Of a stretch of 64,000 nt of DNA, positions 37,193-49,952 are shown one piece after another. The stretch lies in NCBI GenBank assembly GCA_004009845.1, contig RMBW01000077.1, positions 90,384 to 154,383 of the forward strand, read 5' to 3'. The translations under genes were made by a program, and so were the position numbers. The stretch's first letter is position 1; each line of letters begins with the position of its first letter. The notes below the pieces were generated by a model. The model made no database searches. It worked only from the letters and a program-made list of their open reading frames with translations, and was not told the DNA's origin. This DNA comes from Davidsoniella eucalypti (Eukaryota > Ascomycota > Sordariomycetes > Microascales > Ceratocystidaceae).

Positions 37193-39058
37193 TTACCATC
37201 CATCAAAATTGCCGAACCCGCCTTTGGATTTAGTTTTCTTGCGAACAGGCTCTTCCCATGGAACCTCTTCCAATATTTCTTCCTGTGCCGTCCCTGAACT
37301 CTGGCCTTCCTCTCGTGCCTTTTTCAGGTATTTTCCAACAGACGATTTAGAATCTGCTTCAGAGATGCTGCCGTCGTCCAATATGCGTTTGCCTGTCCAT
37401 GTGAGCTTGTCATCATCAGCACCGCCGCTACGAGCCAAGGCCTCAACTTTGGCCTCTTCCTTCTCTTTAGCCGACCTTTCTTTCAGAAACTCTTCGAAGG
37501 GGTCAATATATATTATGATGTCTTTGATGACGATTTTGTTCAATGGTCGGTCAGAACCGTCTGTCGGTGCAGCTTCCATACGTGCCAGAGTCTGTGTAGG
37601 TTGAATTCCACCACCCTCGATCACGGTGCCAAAGATTGTATGTTTCCGATCAAGGTGGGCTACGGCTTTATATGTGATGAAGAATTGCGAGCCATTAGTG
37701 TTTTTGCCCTTGTTGGCCATGCTTAGTACTCCTCGGGTATCATGGACCAATGGCCCATCAAACTCGTCTGCGAAGTTTTTGCCCCAGATACTGGCTCCTC
37801 CGCGGCCTGTACCGGAAGGATCGCCGCCCTGTATCATGAAGCCGGGAATGTTGCGATGAAAAGCAACTCCACGATAGTAGCCCTTCTGAGCAAGTTTGGT
37901 AAAGTTCCATACAGCTCGTGGTGCCGTGTCGGTATGAAGCTCGATGTTGATATTTCCAAGGGTCGTCTCTAGGCGTGCATAGCCTTTGTGCTGAACTCGC
38001 TTATATTGCAGCATGAACTGCTCATCACTCAAGAGGGCACGTTCACCGCTAGTTTCTGGTGTTAGGCCTGTACTGGTAAAACTAGCAGCAGCTTTTCCGG
38101 TAGTGTAAGCAGCAGCATTCGAAGCCAACTTTTTGTCGTTGATAAGCCGATTTCCAGCAAGTTTCGAAGCTGCCGTCTTAGTCACACTTAAGGATTTATT
38201 GATATCTTTACCAGCATCGCGCTCTTTACGTGCACGTTCAACAGCTTGCTTTGCACGAAGAACCTTATCGCCAATACGACCCAATGCATCGACATTAACG
38301 CCACTCTCTAGCCTTTCTTGCTGTTGCTCTTTCGTCAAAAGAGCCTCTTGGCCATCCATGAGGTACTTGAATCGGCTGAGATCTCGGTTCTGTACAGCTT
38401 GTGGGTCCTGCAATGTGATGATGTCGGAGCGAGTAAACTCTGTGTCATCCAACAAATCACGCCACATCTTCGCTTTGAAATTCATACGCTCAACAGTATC
38501 ATATGCAAAGACATTGGCGTAACTTCCATGGCGGATTGCAATGATGTGAGTGTTGTCAGTGAAAACCTTGAACGTGACAGGGTCGACGAGGTCTCCATTT
38601 CCATTTTCATTGCGTGTGAACACTAGTTTGATGAGATCTTTGGCGTTCAAGGGCTCACCATCGACCGGATTTGTTTTCTTCTTTTCTAACCAAGCCCCGA
38701 TAACCTCGACATCGAAGATAGTGCCATCTGCTGTACACACTGGATTCTTGAAGGGTTGAAGACTAGCTGCACAAAAGTTGAAGGGTAGTCTTTTGAAAGA
38801 CCCAGCTGATTGAGAACGGCCTGTTGCAGCTCCACCACTAGCCGAGAATGAATCTGCTGAAGACCATTCACTATGTGTGATCTATAACATGCTGTCAGTA
38901 TCTGTCACTATATATCGGGTTACAGTTGCATGAAATGAAATGTGACGGCTAGGACGTATTAATCTTACATATAACTTATCAGTGCCTATGATTGTAATCG
39001 TTAGTTAGACTGCTTGTGTTGATCAGGATATGGGCCAACTAAAAGTACCTTTGCCCAT
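37193..39058 (-). CDS. cyp8: U-box cyclophilin, peptidyl-prolyl isomerase-like 2
   Basis: Nuclear, spliceosome-associated PPIL2/Cyp8 family protein of about 571 residues. Minus-strand exons 39058-39049 (10 nt), 38985-38969 (17 nt) and 38881-37193 reconstruct the family N-terminus MGKGTDKLYITHSEWSSAD. The two micro-exons are easily missed; a start inside exon 3 would lose the U-box beginning. A U-box-like domain spans about residues 43-110 (PVCTADGTIFDVEVIGAWL), giving likely E3 ubiquitin-ligase activity. The cyclophilin domain spans about 310-470, with active-site-type FHRNIPGFMIQGGDP, GKNTNGSQFFITYK and HLDRKHTIFG. The Lys-rich C-terminus ends GGFGNFDGW, as in the family. Housekeeping gene. 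Confidence 0.95.
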
Positions 39059-40052
39059 TGCAAACTATATAGATATAAGATGAATGGTTGTATATCCGTT
39101 ACAGGAAACGTAGGAAAAGGTTGTTTCTATTATGAATTCTGTTACAAATAAGGCTGTGTTCTAACTTATAAATTTGGTGGCAAGGCTGATTTATGTATTT
39201 TTATAACCCTAATAAAAGGGTTTATAGCAGCAATCAACCTTAGCCCGACAATCGATGAATCTAATGCCACAATTGTATATATTTCAAGCCATATAAGTCA
39301 ATGTTACTTATTAGCGCTTCTTTTTATTTTCTTCTTTTCCTTTCTAACATGAAAACGTCCGGTGTCTCATGCAGCACAAATGTGTATGCAGCGTATACTC
39401 TGGCAGCTGGCAGATCACGGGACAAGCGTCAGAAACTAGCTACCTAGCAAGCCATTTTTGGAACGAGCACCTGCCAAGCTCCTACAGTACAGTACGTATG
39501 CTTTGACAAATTAGTAACATTGTTTGAGCTCTTTGCCAGTTGCCTAGACCTTCGAATCCGGAGTAAAGTGTTTTTGACGGGAACATAATCAGTCATTCTC
39601 GAGATAGTCACCACCTCGAATAGAAACCTCGACAAATTTGCTTTTTCTTCTTTTTTTCTTCTACCCTCGCTAATTGCGATCGCGCCTTCAATTGGTGCTC
39701 CCAGCCAAAGCTACCTGCCACGCCTCACTAAGCGCATAGCTATTAGCTGTGATACCCACGATTCACTGCCTTTGAGGCAGCAATCGAACATCGATAGAAA
39801 GTGCACCTTCAGAGTTGGCGACTTGTTCTTTTCTTCGCTAAGAGGCGAGCCTTTCTATGCCGGCAGAGTTTACCAATCGCCATCGTTAGACAATATACTT
39901 CTCGTCACTCCGTATCTATCGTGCGATTACCGGCCAATGCTAGATAACTCTTCAGAATTACTGCCAAGCACAACGATCCCCCCAACCAATAAGACACCAC
40001 TTTCGCAAACAACTATATATAACGCCGCACATTGAAGTGTCCTGAAATCACC
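39059..40052. promoter_or_regulatory. Divergent promoter region of PPIL2 and the PTM1-type gene
   Basis: About 1 kb between two divergent start codons. No coding evidence; short frames only. Both promoters must lie here. Confidence 0.5.
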
Positions 40053-42002
40053 ATGCGATCGTGGTTCTGGACTGTGGCCATCATGGCCATGTCCATCTGG
40101 ACGTCACAGGCCATGGAGGTTATATTGGTATGCGAAATATAATCAATGTCAAGGGCGTTAGAATTTGAATTGACCTTCTCTACTTTAGGACCAAACGGAC
40201 GAATACAAGAGACAATGTACTGGTATGTGGAGTGTTGGACATTATGTATGCTCTTTATCATAGACACTAACTAGTACTTTGTCATAGGAATGTATAGCAA
40301 AGCCACATGGGGTGGACCTGTCGATCCATTCATCAGCATCGTATTCTCGAATGACTCAATTGCCGCCGATAGAGACCCTATTGTCAGTCTCTTGATCTTT
40401 GAGTGGCGCGATATGGACCTAGTTGGCACTCAAGATGTCAACTTCCCCGGAGAAGTAAGTAGCCGGCATAGCTATGAAAATCATAAGACCTTGAAAAATG
40501 TTGACACATCTATCCTTATATAGCGTATTCTAGAGCTTTGCAGCAATGCTGAAATCGATAACGGGCTTTGCAAAAAGGCGGACTATGGAAAGTTCTTGTT
40601 GGCCCCCAACGCCACCGAAAACTCCAAGCTTATGATCTACAATCAGGCTGTTCATCTCAAGTCACCACATGTCGATTCATACCCTATTAAGAAGACTGGG
40701 TACTATTGCGTCTTCACAGAGACCTTCACAAATGATGACTACAGTGGTGTTGCAGTGTTCCGCAATGCTTATGGCGAACTTCCCGCCACTCAGGTACCCA
40801 AATTACCGTTCTACGGTGGCATCACTATCCTATACGCCGTGGTTGCGATATACTGGGGATTCCTATACTACATGCATCGCCATGACATTCTTGCAGTGCA
40901 GAACTACATCACTGCTATCTTGGTGTTCCTTGTTGTAGAAATGCTACTGACTTGGGCCTTTTATGGTAAGCGTTAACCAAGCGTCTACCCTCACTCTATC
41001 GAAATATCACTAACACAGCCTTCAAATGTAGATTATCTGAATCGCAATGGCCGGGACATGGGAGCCAATGTGTTTATGGTTATCGTCGGAATTCTCAATG
41101 CTGGCCGCAACTCGTTCTCCTTCTTCCTACTGCTCATTGTATGCATGGGATACGGTGTGGTGAAGGAAACGCTAGGCAAAGCCATGATTTACGCTCGCTG
41201 GCTTGCTGTGGCTCACTTCGCATTTGGCCTTATCTATGCCATAACCGGTCTTTACATCACACCCGAGTCTGCCGGCCCGTTCTTGTTGTTTGTTGTGCTT
41301 CCCTTGGCTGGAACCTTGACGACATTCTACGTGTGGACGCTAAACTCGCTCAATGCAACCCTAAAGGATCTTCGCGAGCGTAAGCAAAATGCAAAGGAGT
41401 TCATGTACCGCAAGCTCTGGTGGTGTATCCTTCTGTCCATTTTCGTAACCTTTGGATTCTTCTTTTTCAACTCGCTATCATTCGCTAATGTTAGCGATCC
41501 CGACTATGTTCCATTCCACTGGAAAACACGGTGGTTTGTTCTCGACGGATGGCTGAACCTTGTGTACTTTGCCGACGTTGCTTGGATTGCCTATGTTTGG
41601 CGCCCTACCGCACACAACCGTCGCTTCGCTATGAGTGATGAAATTGCCCAGGACGATGATGGCACTTTTGAGATTGCTGATCTTGGACAGCCCGATGGTC
41701 TTTCTGACAGTGAGGACGAGGAAGCTAACATTGGCACACATACTCACCATGCCAGACAAGAAACTGGGATAATGAACTCTTCATCTAGCTCCATGCCAGC
41801 TACCTCGATTGGCCGTAGCCCACCGCAAGCGAAACCCGTACAGGCGCAATCAAAGCGCATGTCAGAGGAAATATTTGCAGTCGGCGACGGGTCTGATGAA
41901 GATTCAGATGACGATGATGGTGGCCGGCACTCTGATAGCGATTCTGATGAGGAAAATGCTAAATTAGTGAGGGGCAAGAGCAACAAGAAGGACGATGATT
42001 AA
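40053..42002 (+). CDS. PTM1 / lung seven-transmembrane receptor family membrane protein
   Basis: About 562 residues, five exons: 40053-40127, 40189-40222, 40288-40454, 40524-40965 and 41032-42002. A signal peptide (MRSWFWTVAIMAMSIWTSQA) leads into a luminal domain with cysteines (RQCTGMYS, LELCSNAEI, NGLCKKA, GYYCVFTETF), then seven hydrophobic segments from about residue 188 (LPFYGGITILYAVVAIYWGF) to about 430, including VGILNAGRNSFSFFLLLIVC and WFVLDGWLNLVYF. The cytosolic tail is acidic with Asp/Ser/Glu repeats. Yeast relatives PTM1 and YHL017W sit in Golgi and endosomal membranes, and the fold is shared with GOST-type proteins involved in trafficking. The 34-nt second exon was needed to keep the frame. 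Confidence 0.92.
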
Positions 42003-42334
42003 AGCTACTCTGGCATATTAAAGTGTGAGATAGAGGCCGAAATATTGTCTTTGTGTACTTTTTTTCTCTTTTCCTTTTTATAAATAGCCGTTGGGTTTGA
42101 TACCCAACAGTGTCATACTAGTTACTTTTGTATATCTATTATCTGATTAAACAATCGATTTATTGTTCACGAAGCTTAGTTACATTCTTTTTTTCTTCTA
42201 GGTCCTTTCCATAGCAGAGCATTTTAGTGCATAGTTTTGGGTTTGATGATAGCTATTCAATACAATATATACTTCAATCGGTAGTATTAGTCATTGTGAT
42301 GTGAAGAGACAAATGTACGAATCTACTACGTAGC
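42003..42334. other. Short convergent intergenic region
   Basis: 332 bases between the stops of the PTM1-type gene and NDUFAF7. AT-rich, presumably both 3' untranslated regions. Nothing else seen. Confidence 0.4.
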
Positions 42335-43973
42335 TCAAATATCGCCCCCAAATCCAACCGGAAGTCGACGTCCTGAATTTTCTGGGACAATCGCCATCAT
42401 CTGGTAAACCTTTCCCATACCGTTTCGATCCATATCAACCAGACGTGAGATTGATTGCTTGATAAGCTCATGCTTATCCGGCAGTGACCGCATCAGCAAT
42501 TGTTTCTCACGAGCTCGAATTCCTAGCATACTTAGGAAATAACCCTGTGGCACAGGCCCATGAACCTCAACACCGGAGCTTGAACTTGTAGCCGCATCAG
42601 CTACGGCATAAAAATCAACATCCGCGCTTATATCTACTTGGCCAGGCTCAGCAAATGCACTAACCCTCTGATGTGCCTTGATCCCTCGCAAAGAATTGGC
42701 AGGGACTGTGTCATCATGTGGTCCATAGTCCATTATCAAAGCAGCTCCTAATGGTGCACGTGTTGGCTGAGATTCGGGAGCGGAAGAGGCCACCCCCGAA
42801 GCAATTCGGCTAGCGAAGTCTGCAGCGTACATGTCGGCATCGGGGCAAACCTCGATTGTAGTTCCTGGAACTGCCTTGGCCTGATCATACCGAGAATGAT
42901 TGGGTAGATAACGAGAATGGCGTGTAGGGCCATCAGATACATGTAGCTGAAAATCAGGCACAGGTCCGTTGCGTTCCATATGCGGTGATCCTAGAGAATC
43001 ATGTGTTGCATCAGGCGGTGTTGGACTAACAAGAAGCTCGCGCCACAAAGTTTTATCTCCAAGCTCTTTGCCATGAAGCGTATTATCCTTGACATTCTCG
43101 CGGACATCATCCGATGGGTTTGCGACTGATTGGAAGATATGGATAGGCAAGGCGTCAAAAAATTCGTGGGCAACAATTAGAGGCATCCTATCCGCTATAC
43201 GTGGAACGGCTTGTATAGTCTCAGTCCAGACGATATAGACATCAGGGTTGTGTTTCCATACACCGGTCCATCTACCCTTAGATTTATCATACTGTACATC
43301 CTTTGATGGATCGCACAGCAGTTTTTGTTGAGTTTGACGTAATTCGGGGCTTGCCTCAACCAGATAAATAGTCTTTAGCTGTTTTATCATTGGGAAAACC
43401 CTAAGTGTCTAAGTGTCGAGCATAGTTTAGTCGGTGTGTATTCATGTAAGATAAGAGAATCAGTATATGACTTACATTTAGGACGTCGTCCATTAATGTT
43501 CCACGACCTGGACCAACCTCTATTAACTCCACAGGAGTTTGAAGTTTAGTCTGTGCTGTATACTCAGTGAACAGCCATAAAGCTACCATTTCTCCAAAGC
43601 AGCGGGATATCTCGGGTGAGGTGATAAAATCACCGCTCTGTCCAAACTGATCACGTTTATCTCCCAGTGCACCTGTGTAGTACCCTCCGATATCAGCAGT
43701 AAGACACATGCGCATATATGAAGCCACGGGAATCGGCCCAGTGATCTAGAGATAGTAATGTTAGACGATAAAATAACTAGCTATGCTGGTATAGAGATAT
43801 CTCTATGGGAGGCTTACTGAGATTGCTTCTGCCAGACGTTTGGCCAGTGGCGTTGACCAATCCCGGGTAGGTCCTCCATTGCAATATATAGGAGTATTGG
43901 ACAGTCTACGGGAACCAATCTGCTGTTGCTTGAGCCACGGAAACCTCCGGATTATTCCTATCCTAGAGCTCAT
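42335..43973 (-). CDS. ndufaf7: Mitochondrial protein-arginine methyltransferase NDUFAF7 (MidA-like)
   Basis: Complex I assembly methyltransferase; the family dimethylates an arginine of NDUFS2. About 499 residues, three exons on the minus strand: 43973-43818, 43745-43476 and 43408-42335. The N-terminus MSSRIGIIRRFPWLKQQQIG is Arg-rich and non-acidic, as expected for mitochondrial import. An upstream in-frame ATG at 44039 would add 22 residues and cannot be excluded. Motifs: GDFITSPEISRCFGEMVALW, the SAM-binding ELIEVGPGRGTLMDD near 125-139, IYLVEASPELR, and PLIVAHEFFDALPIHIFQ. The AG at 43410-43409 was selected for intron 2 because it is the one that keeps frame (TLRVFPMIKQL). Its start region is divergent with the CDK gene. 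Confidence 0.93.
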
Positions 43974-44588
43974 GGTTGCGATATAAGATATATCGAGTTG
44001 GCTTGAGACGAATTTTGTGGCCAGAGATATCGAGAGCACTCAGCAACTCAAATACGCAGGACTATATACTAGCGTAATGAGCTATTACTTAATTGTTCCA
44101 TGGACAAGCACGTAGGTAGCAAGTCTTGTCTACTCAATCTAGTTAGTAGGTCTTCACTATCGGCGTTAGCTCAGCACTGCTGTGTTGGCGTCATTACATT
44201 AGACCCTTGTCGTCAAGCAATGGTGGGACCACAGCAAGCTACGGCAAGGCTGATGGAGATATGTGGGGCGACAAATATTGCTACGTAAATATTCGTAGTT
44301 GTTTGTATGTGGGAACTTACAGCCTTGCAGCTTAAGCGTGTTTTACTCCATCAATCCTTTAATCGCGTCTAGACTTTGCAATTGCTTGAGACAAAAAAAA
44401 AGAATGTCAAGAAACCCCAACGTTAACTGAGCGCACTATCATAGACTTTATTACCTAATATTCCCTTGTGTCTCATTACTCATCATCGAGTCCTACACTT
44501 TCAAAAGCTTCCAAGTTTTACGCCGGTGAATTTCGATTCAATTACTAGCGCTCACTCACAAAATATTACGCAAATACACAACTATACA
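43974..44588. promoter_or_regulatory. Divergent promoter of NDUFAF7 and the CDK-like kinase
   Basis: 615 bases separate the two start codons. AT-rich, with no gene-like frames beyond short chance ones; the shared promoters are inferred from layout. Confidence 0.5.
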
Positions 44589-46053
44589 ATGCCGCCGACA
44601 TCATCGCGCTGGGGTACAGCTCCAGGAGACGAATCGAAGCGGAAACGAACAAAAGCGGAAAAGAAACGGTCGAAATCCGAAAAGTCTCGCTCAAATATCG
44701 GATCAGCTCCATCTACAATTGCCAATTTACAAAAGTCGATCCCCGAAGAAACACCCGAAGATGCCCACATAGGCGAACAAAATCATGATTATGAACGTTC
44801 CTTCAAACGGCGTCGTGTTGCCGTACCGCCCGAAGACTTGACTACGAACGACTCAACAGAATCAGATGATGGCTCAAAGTTTAAAATGCTGCGGTTAGAC
44901 GGAGGGACATTTGGTCCTGCTAGAACAATGATCAACGAATTCGAGAAGTTAAATCCTATTGGCGAAGGTTCGTATGGTAAAGTTTGGCGTGTCAAGAGGA
45001 GAGTAGCTGGTAGCAATATATACGCACTGAAAGAGTTGAAGCCTCAAGAATCGTCATCGTCTTCTATTAAAACGATATTACCAGTCACGGGCATCCGAGA
45101 AATTCAAATACTGCGGAACTGTGAACATAGAAATATCGTCAAGCTTATAGACATTGTTCTCAAGAATACGGAAATACCAATAGACAGGTGAGTTGAAGCC
45201 AATATACGGCTAGTCTCCCCCATGTTAACGAAACCCCAGCTAATATTATGTGTCTTGTAGTGCGGCCATGGTCATGGAGTTCATAGAGCATGACATGTGT
45301 ACGATTCTTGACTCCATGCCAAATAGGTTTCTTGCTTCTGAAGTCAAGACTATAATGCATCAACTATTAAGTGGGTTGGCTTATCTTCACTCCCACTGGA
45401 TCATCCACCGAGACCTCAAAACCTCGAATCTCCTCCTTACGAACCGCGGCGTACTAAAGATTGCTGATTTTGGTATGGCTCGCTATATCAGTGCCCCCCC
45501 ACCTAAAGATTTGACTACTGTCGTAGTCACACTTTGGTATCGTGCACCCGAGATCATTCTCGGTGTTCCCGCATATGACTTTGCAATTGACATGTGGAGT
45601 GTCGGATGTATATTCGCAGAGCTGTTTACCACTAAACCGCTATTCGCTGGCAAGACGGAGGTTGAGCAGCTCACTAGTATCCTCAACTTTTGTGGGCCAT
45701 TGTGTGATAAACAGCGTGTATTCTTTTTATGTTTACCTAACTCGAGCTTATGGAAATCAGCGGTCAGTAATACACAGGTAACTAGCAATCAACAGCGCCG
45801 AGATACAAAAGGTTCGATTGAGGCATTATTACCGCAATTCGCTCCCGGGGCAACCCAACTACTCCAGTCACTATTATCTTTAGATCCGTCTGGGAGACCC
45901 CGAGCTCAACAGGCACTTCATTCGTCATATTTCGACGAAGCTCCCAAAGCAAAGCAAGAACGTATATTCCCAACATTCCCAAGTCGAGCCAACCGTGAAG
46001 CTAGACCGAGAGACGAACCACCAGCTCCTGTTAGACGAGAGAACATACTATGA
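44589..46053 (+). CDS. Cyclin-dependent kinase, CDK10/CDK11-like
   Basis: CMGC-group Ser/Thr kinase of about 463 residues; exons 44589-45187 and 45261-46053. A Lys/Arg/Ser-rich N-terminal extension (KRKRTKAEKKRSKSEKSR) probably directs it to the nucleus. Kinase landmarks: Gly loop IGEGSYGKVW near 124-133, ALKELK with the catalytic lysine, cyclin-binding helix PVTGIREIQIL in place of PSTAIRE or PITSLRE, catalytic loop HRDLKTSNLLL near 248, ADFGMARYI near 269, and a T-loop with TTVVVTLWYRAPE. Compared with CDK10/CDK11 (fission yeast Ppk23), the segment after FCGPLCDK is unusual for the kinase insert region. The family acts in transcription, RNA processing and septum-related control. The natural cyclin cannot be inferred. 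Confidence 0.88.
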
Positions 46054-46889
46054 TTAGGGCATAGGTAGATCAACTACATCTGAAAACAAACAATCCATAT
46101 AGACTTGTATTAATAGATTTTTGGTAACGTAAGTTGTGACAATGCACTTTCTAGCATCATCTTCATAGCACCAGGTAGCTTGTAATTTTAATATCAGTCA
46201 GGAGAAGAAAGAAAGATATAGGTAGATCAACCACAAATAAAAACACATCAGACTATAAAAATTAGATTCATGAGCAACGTAAGCTATAGTGTATTGTTTT
46301 TAGCATTTCAAAACGTCATGTGGTTTGTAATTTGTAGTATTAAGAGAAGAAGAAAGAAAGCATATATTGATTTATATTCCAAGAAAAAACGCCGGGCATA
46401 ATTAACTAAAACAGCAACAATATTTGTATCAGAGTATTGTAGATAAAAAGGAAGAATGCGAAAGAAATGGCAATAGTCGATCCAGATTTGAATATCATGG
46501 AATAAGTGACCACTGGTAAATTAGCGTGTAGGTGAATTATTTTGCCGTTATAAGTGTAAAATGATAGAGACCCAAAGCAAATAAATCATGAAGATAAGAC
46601 GTCGTCACAGTGTATGTACGGACATGAAGAGATGGGGAAGAGGGGTTGAAAAAAGAAGAGAAAGAAAGAAAGCGTCGGGCTTCTGTGAGGGGTTTGTCTC
46701 AGACCAGGTACAGATGATACTTGGATACTCGTACTTATTGGTGCAACCTCCGGAGGTGCGAATGGCAATACTTGCCGAGAAATCCAGAACGAGCAACGTG
46801 AGCGATCAAGGCTGTTAGGATTCAATCAAGGCGTGCGTTGACTGGAAGAAAGACGGGCTGATGCCCGTTCGTTTTATGTTGATATAGTT
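46054..46889. other. Convergent intergenic region
   Basis: Tail-to-tail space between the kinase (+) and the secreted protein (-). Two near-duplicate short stretches, around 46060-46180 and 46215-46335, share phrases (TAGGTAGATCAAC, ACATC, GCAACGTAAGCT-like), suggesting a local, diverged tandem duplication of the 3' flank. No genes. Confidence 0.4.
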
Positions 46890-47806
46890 TTACAGCTGGA
46901 CTCCATTCAGGAACCACATGAAACCAGCAGAAGCAATCAAGCTGGTCACAATCATTGGAATCACGAAATCCATCGATCTTCCGGCACCACCAATGATGCA
47001 GGTCGTGCACTCCCAATCAGCAAGCGAGGTGTAAGGCTGAGGAGTGTAGATACCGAAAGTGAAGACTGACTGCACACCAAGGTAGCCGTACTCTGCAGCG
47101 GCAGTGATAGAGTCGTCAGAGTCCTTGACAATCAGCGTGTAGTTGTTGGGGACAAGTGGTTGTTGGGCGTTGCTGGCCTGGACAGACGAGTCCCAGGTGA
47201 AAGTAGCGGGAGTTTGCCATGTCATGTTGCCGGTCAGAGTCCATGTCTGGGTGATTGAGCTGCAGCTGAGAATGAGATCGATGGCGGAGGGCGCAGAGGA
47301 GACGTAGGTGTAATTCCACACCCAAGTGACGTAGTCGCCAGCCTTGTATAATGGCTTGTATGCTGCAGTAGTAGGTGTGATCATGCTCATGGTGCCAGCC
47401 TGGCCATCGGTGTACGAGGTATGGGTGCTGTTTCCAGTGCTGGTGCCCGAAGACTTGCCAGTACTAGTTGATGATCCTGTCCGGGTCGAAGATTTTCCGG
47501 TTGTCGAGGAAGTATCGGTCGCGGTGATTGTGAAGGCGCTGTTGGTTCCGGTGCTGTCGGATGTCGAAGTAGAGGTGGAAGCAACGGCTACACGGCAAGG
47601 GTTAGCATAAATTCGTTTATACAGTTGACGAGCAATATGGGTTATGTCGTGTTGATATCGTGAGGCGTCTTCTTACCTGTGTTATCACCGGCAGCACGAA
47701 CGTAGAGAGAGGCTAGCGGCGGCATCCAAGCAGGCCAGGCGTGGGCAAAAGACGCAGCGGACACAAGGCCCAGCGAAACGCGAGCAAGAACTTGCGAGCC
47801 CTTCAT
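46890..47806 (-). CDS. Secreted Ser/Thr-rich protein with C-terminal membrane segment (DUF7137-like)
   Basis: About 275 residues in two minus-strand exons, 47806-47677 and 47587-46890, with an 89-nt intron. The start gives a good signal peptide (MKGSQVLARVSLGLVSAASF, then AHAWP). A Ser/Thr/Gly-rich stretch follows (STSTSDSTGTNSAFTITATD), likely O-mannosylated. The folded ectodomain, about 108-245, contains VTWVWNYTYVSSAP, ILSCSSITQTW and DWECTTC, resembling the DUF7137 ectodomain common in Pezizomycotina. The hydrophobic C-terminal FVIPMIVTSLIASAGFMWFL is a membrane segment; a single-pass cell-surface location is inferred. Function unknown. Confidence 0.82.
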
Positions 47807-49952
47807 GATGAATTATTAAGACGACGTGTATCGGGTTTCGTAGTCGAATTTAGCTTCAAGCCTCGATGTTGTGCGTAGTATACGATGGTTTCGTGTCGAG
47901 GGTAAAAGAATGGAGGTCTAGAAAAAACAAAGAAAGGGGGAGGAAAAAAAAGGCTTATGAATGTGAATAACGAAGGAATCGTGTCAATTTTGGACAGAAG
48001 GGAAAGCAAGTGATGCCAATTGGCCGTGATCTTATCTTGACTTAGACGAAACGAAGGCAGACGACAAATGACGGCTGGGAGAAAAATCAACAAAAGCAAA
48101 AGATAGAAAAATCGAAAAAGCGATCGAGATCCGAAAATCGAGTCTACTCTGCAAACTAAGTAAGTAGGCTGAGATTTAACCCATTAATAATGATCAATAA
48201 CCTTCCGCGCAGGAATAATCGTGCATCCAGACAGGGGCTGGTTGCACTATCCCATAAAGATCAGAGTGGCAGCAGTACTAAAGGGAGGCTAGTTAGAATT
48301 CACTTCAAATGTGGCGTAGCAGCAGAGCAATCAACTATTGAAGGCTCTGCTCTCGTTATGTCTCTTTAGGGGCTCATCAAAAGTAAAAGATTGTGTGAAG
48401 TCGTCTTGGCGTCACGAGATACTATATACGTAGATACGAGGAATTAGAAGAAAGAATTCAACATAGACACTGTACATATAGTTACCACTAAACCCATTCA
48501 AACACAAGAAAAAGCGTATTGTTGTCTCTAGCTTTTTGTTACAAGTTGACATTCAAAACAAAACAACAGAAATTAGCCATAAGAAAGAAAGAAACAATAG
48601 CGGAGCCATGGCAAATGAAAGCAACAAAGAGGGCCGCCAGGGCCACCTTTTGGACCGCAGCGTTAACTGTGCACCAAGGAGCAAGAAAAATTGGCATAAT
48701 ATTCGAGCGTATTTTGTATGGCGCTAGGCCGTTTTAGGGGACGTTCATGTTGTTTCTTTTTGTTTTTCTGGTATTGTCTGCCGTAGAGACGAGACAAATC
48801 CAGCCAGTTCAGCCATTCAAATCTCAAGTCAGTCAGTAAAACTCAGCCACAAACCCTAGGAATATGTCTCCTAGAGACCCTAGGAAATCTAGTTGTAGTC
48901 TTAGCTTTAGCTTTACTCAAAAGAGCTGTAGCAATCCCCTAGTCCTCTCGTTCAGCTCAGGAATTACAGTCTCGTATTAGATGACTACAACTGTTACTCT
49001 CATTCCCTAGTCTGTTTGATCCTTCTCTAGACTCTTACCGAGTTGATCTAAGTCGCCACAATAATGCATCGTATTTGTGAAGGCTTTCTTTACAACTGTC
49101 AGTAATACGACTAAATAACTACAGTGCAAAAGCAGGTAGCATTGCATATTGCATATTGCATTGTTCGCTATGTAGGCATCATGAGTCTGCACGCTCCTCT
49201 TTTTCTTTCTGAGTGTTTTTTTTCTCGCCAGTCTACTTGGGTTTACTCTTTCTACTATCTATCCACCAAGCTAGACTGACTAGTTAGCATGTAACTAGTA
49301 AAGAGCCAAAAATAGAACTCGGTAAACAAACAGACGGTCAGCCTATCACCCTGAAGAAATCGTAAAGAAATAGATAAGACCAAATACGAGGAACGCTACA
49401 TTATCCCCACCACTCTTTCGACTCACGGCCATTACATCAGTTCCAAGGTAGAGAAAAGGAAAGGAATAAATCTCTAAGCCAAAAGAGTACGGAAATGCTG
49501 AACAAAGTTCGTATCACAGCTTCATCAGCCGCCTCCAGATACTATTGTAACTAGTTCTACAAACAACTTGAACCATTTATTGTACATACAAATATACTAG
49601 TACAAGTACAACATCCGATTCTCAGTTTCGACTTTTTCGATCTTGATACGCCTTCTGTATCGATTATCTATAATATAATGCATTGAAAATATAACATGTA
49701 TGCTGTATATTCTGCAAGCAACAACACTGTCACATAATAAACCACTAATTTCATTAATTTTTGCTTGTGATAAATTCTGCAGTGTAATATATATATATAT
49801 TCAAATATTCAAAAATCCTATAACTAACTATACCCACACAGCTTAAATCTTGTAACTATATAATTCAATCTTGCTAATTAGCATCTGGTCCATGACCCTA
49901 CTGCCAAGCCTACAGATTTCTACATATGCATCTGTATATATTCTAGTCTTGC
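47807..49952. other. Gene-free region upstream of the secreted protein and downstream of the VPS9 gene
   Basis: Includes a purine-rich plus-strand patch (about 47920-48130) that is CT-rich on the minus strand and probably the secreted-protein promoter. A small ATTGCAT repeat lies at 49139-49162. Short frames near 48519-48737 carry no motif. Confidence 0.4.

Noticed and set aside
37182..38522. Plus-strand frames of 129-140 residues
   Set aside because: Antisense of the U-box cyclophilin.
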